7,521 bases of DNA, from NCBI GenBank assembly GCA_021780415.1, contig JAJXYW010000122.1:1-7521 (forward strand), read 5' to 3'. The translations under genes were made by a program, and so were the position numbers. Shown here piece after piece: positions 6,847 to 7,521 of this stretch; within the stretch, counting starts at the first letter, position 1, and every line of letters begins with the position of its first letter. This stretch comes from Acidobacteriota bacterium (GTDB taxonomy: Bacteria; Acidobacteriota; Terriglobia; Terriglobales; Acidobacteriaceae). Below the pieces are notes generated by a model, which saw only the letters and a list, made by a program, of their open reading frames with translations, was not told where the DNA came from and ran no database searches.

Positions 6847-6969
6847 AGGTCGGCGAAGGGCTTCGCCTCCCACTGAGAGAAGCCTCCTATAGGGCGAAGG
6901 CTGGCCCCAGTGGGAGGGGATGCCCATCCCCGACCCCTGCGAAGAGCCTCGGCCTCCATCTTCCGCCCC
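6847..6969. repeat. 123-bp structured direct repeat, copy 1
   Basis: First of two adjacent copies. It holds three back-to-back dyads: GGCGAAG/CTTCGCC (6852-6858 with 6861-6867), CCTCCCACTG/CAGTGGGAGG (6866-6875 with 6908-6917), and GGGGATG/CATCCCC (6916-6922 with 6925-6931). Within the second stem, AGCCT (6881-6885) pairs with AGGCT (6898-6902), and CCTATAGG (6886-6893) is palindromic. Open frames across it on the minus strand are not conserved as protein between copies. Confidence 0.92.
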
Positions 6970-7090
6970 AGGTCGGCGAAGGACTTCGCCTCCCACTGAG
7001 AGAGGCCTCCCATGGGGCGAAGGCCGGCCCCAGTGGGAGGGGATGCCCATCCCCGACCCCTGCGAAGAGCCTCGGCCTCCATCTTCCGCC
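6970..7090. repeat. 123-bp structured direct repeat, copy 2
   Basis: Matches copy 1 over 121 bases with five differences, all transitions. Four of these are two pairs of compensating changes: G7004 with C7025 replaces A6881 with T6902 in the inner stem, and C7011 with G7014 replaces T6888 with A6891 in the apical palindrome. The fifth (A6983 for G6860) falls in a loop. The right end is blurred by a C/T-rich tail. Confidence 0.92.
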
Positions 7091-7168
7091 TCCCTTCCCA
7101 GCTCCCGCCCCAGTTGAAACGAAAGAGGCAGGCCCGAAGGCGCAAGGCCATCGTGCCCGTCTTTGGGA

Positions 7169-7184
7169 GGCCTCTGGAGAGGCC
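7169..7184. repeat. Short hairpin GGCCTCT/AGAGGCC
   Basis: A 7-bp perfect inverted repeat with two bases between the arms, about 165 bases downstream of the stop codon of the right-edge gene. No T-run follows on the minus strand, so it is at best a weak 3'-end structure. Confidence 0.5.
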
Positions 7185-7271
7185 GGTGGGCCGAGCCCCT
7201 TCCATCCATCGCGCCCTGGAGAGCTCTCCTGCCCGGAGAAGGCATCGGTCCGCAGCGTCCAGCCCGCGTCC

Positions 7272-7331
7272 CGCTCAATCGCTTAATTGCTTTTCGCTTA
7301 ATCGCTCAATCGCTTCCCGCTTAATCGCTTC
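7272..7331. repeat. Octamer tandem array (CGCTYAAT), about 60 bp
   Basis: Successive units of 8, 8, 7, 8, 8, 7, 8 and 6 bases: CGCTCAAT, CGCTTAAT, TGCTTTT, CGCTTAAT, CGCTCAAT, CGCTTCC, CGCTTAAT, CGCTTC. The 8+8+7 pattern gives a 23-bp higher-order period (7272, 7295, 7318). It is the most AT-rich stretch of the window and begins 20 bases after the stop of the right-edge gene. It looks like a minisatellite that grew by slippage, or a cluster of binding sites. Confidence 0.85.
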
Positions 7332-7350
7332 TCACGTCCCGCGTCTCGCA

Positions 7351-7521
7351 CTAGAAGACGGGGTCGGGGTCCTCGGGGCCGCGCCAGACGCCGGCCTCGT
7401 CCTTCCGCCAGAAGTCGGCGGGGCAGGAGGAGCGCTCCGCGAGCTCGCGCAGGGGAGCGAGCCAGCAGGGATTCTCGCCGAGGGCCACGAGCCCCTCGGC
7501 CGCGGTCATGACCATCTTGCG
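7351..7521 (-). CDS. C-terminal 56 residues of an unrecognised protein (5' part beyond right edge)
   Basis: An open frame enters from the right edge and ends at TAG (7353-7351). Fifty-four of 56 codons end in G or C, as in the other two genes, which supports real coding. The fragment begins RKMVMTAAEGLVALGENP, has a likely amphipathic helix (WLAPLRELAE), then CPADFW and an acidic, Pro-rich tail GPEDPDPVF. There is no membrane segment, so a cytoplasmic protein is likely. The piece is too short to assign a family and I give no function. No intrinsic terminator with a T-run is visible after the stop. Confidence 0.7.
   Translation of the reverse strand, partial: RKMVMTAAEGLVALGENPCWLAPLRELAERSSCPADFWRKDEAGVWRGPEDPDPVF

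Larger units (their letters stand above)
6031..7350. other. 1.3-kb non-coding control region
   Basis: No credible protein gene on either strand. The open frames here are Arg/Pro/Gly-rich, lack good ribosome sites, overlap each other on both strands, and are crossed by promoters and repeats. The block lies upstream of the 1325-aa gene and downstream of the gene at the right edge, both on the minus strand. It carries the promoters, operators, dyads, 123-bp repeat and octamer array listed separately. A structured RNA gene cannot be excluded by eye. Confidence 0.6.

Noticed and set aside
7141..7200. Possible decayed third copy of the 123-bp repeat
   Set aside because: Only short GGCC/GAGG-rich words are shared; no alignment of useful length could be made by eye.
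6706..7278. Minus-strand frames (190 and 143 codons) covering the 123-bp repeat
   Set aside because: The five differences between repeat copies change four or five amino acids in each frame, while base pairing is preserved. That fits non-coding DNA.
7272..7331. The octamer array as a CRISPR array
   Set aside because: Units are 7-8 bp with no spacers between them; there are no 23-40-bp repeats with unique spacers and no cas genes.

Overview
The window is G+C-rich bacterial DNA (roughly two thirds G+C by eye; no exact count made). Every gene I can support lies on the minus strand and reads right to left. No rRNA, tRNA, replication, transposase, phage or CRISPR gene is present. The organism can only be guessed. 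Strong Shine-Dalgarno sites, sigma70-type promoters, CRP-type operators, G/C-ending codons and large secreted beta-propeller/IPT/PKD proteins would fit an Acidobacteriota-like or similar high-GC lineage, but no marker gene fixes this.

Layout, in the direction of transcription. (1) 7521-7351: the last 56 codons of an unrecognised gene. (2) 7350-6031: about 1.3 kb with no convincing protein gene but much structure. It holds an octamer-type tandem array (7272-7331), a 123-bp direct repeat made of nested hairpins (6847-7090), two perfect CRP-type operators 53 bp apart (6763-6778 and 6816-6831), a GGTAA dyad (6585-6598), two similar extended -10 promoters (6486-6513 and 6363-6390), and a leader of about 330-450 nt with stem-loops. 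(3) 6030-2053: a complete 1325-residue secreted protein with a signal peptide, about 13 LVIVD-like beta-propeller strand repeats, Ig-like domains, a PKD domain and a C-terminal IPT/TIG-like domain. It ends in a textbook intrinsic terminator (1999-2030). (4) 1998-1675: a spacer with further inverted repeats. (5) 1674-1: the first 558 codons of a second secreted protein, with YCF48/BNR-like repeats followed by an IPT/TIG array that runs off the left edge.

The two large neighbours look like functionally related extracellular or surface proteins: both have a propeller-type front half and an Ig-fold back half. The terminator between them argues for separate transcription units. The best leads are in the 1.3-kb upstream region. 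The paired CRP-type sites and tandem promoters suggest a regulated, possibly cAMP-responsive control region for the big surface protein. The 123-bp repeat differs between its copies only by transitions, and four of the five lie in two predicted base-paired positions that changed together, as expected for a structure-bearing non-coding element rather than a coding repeat.
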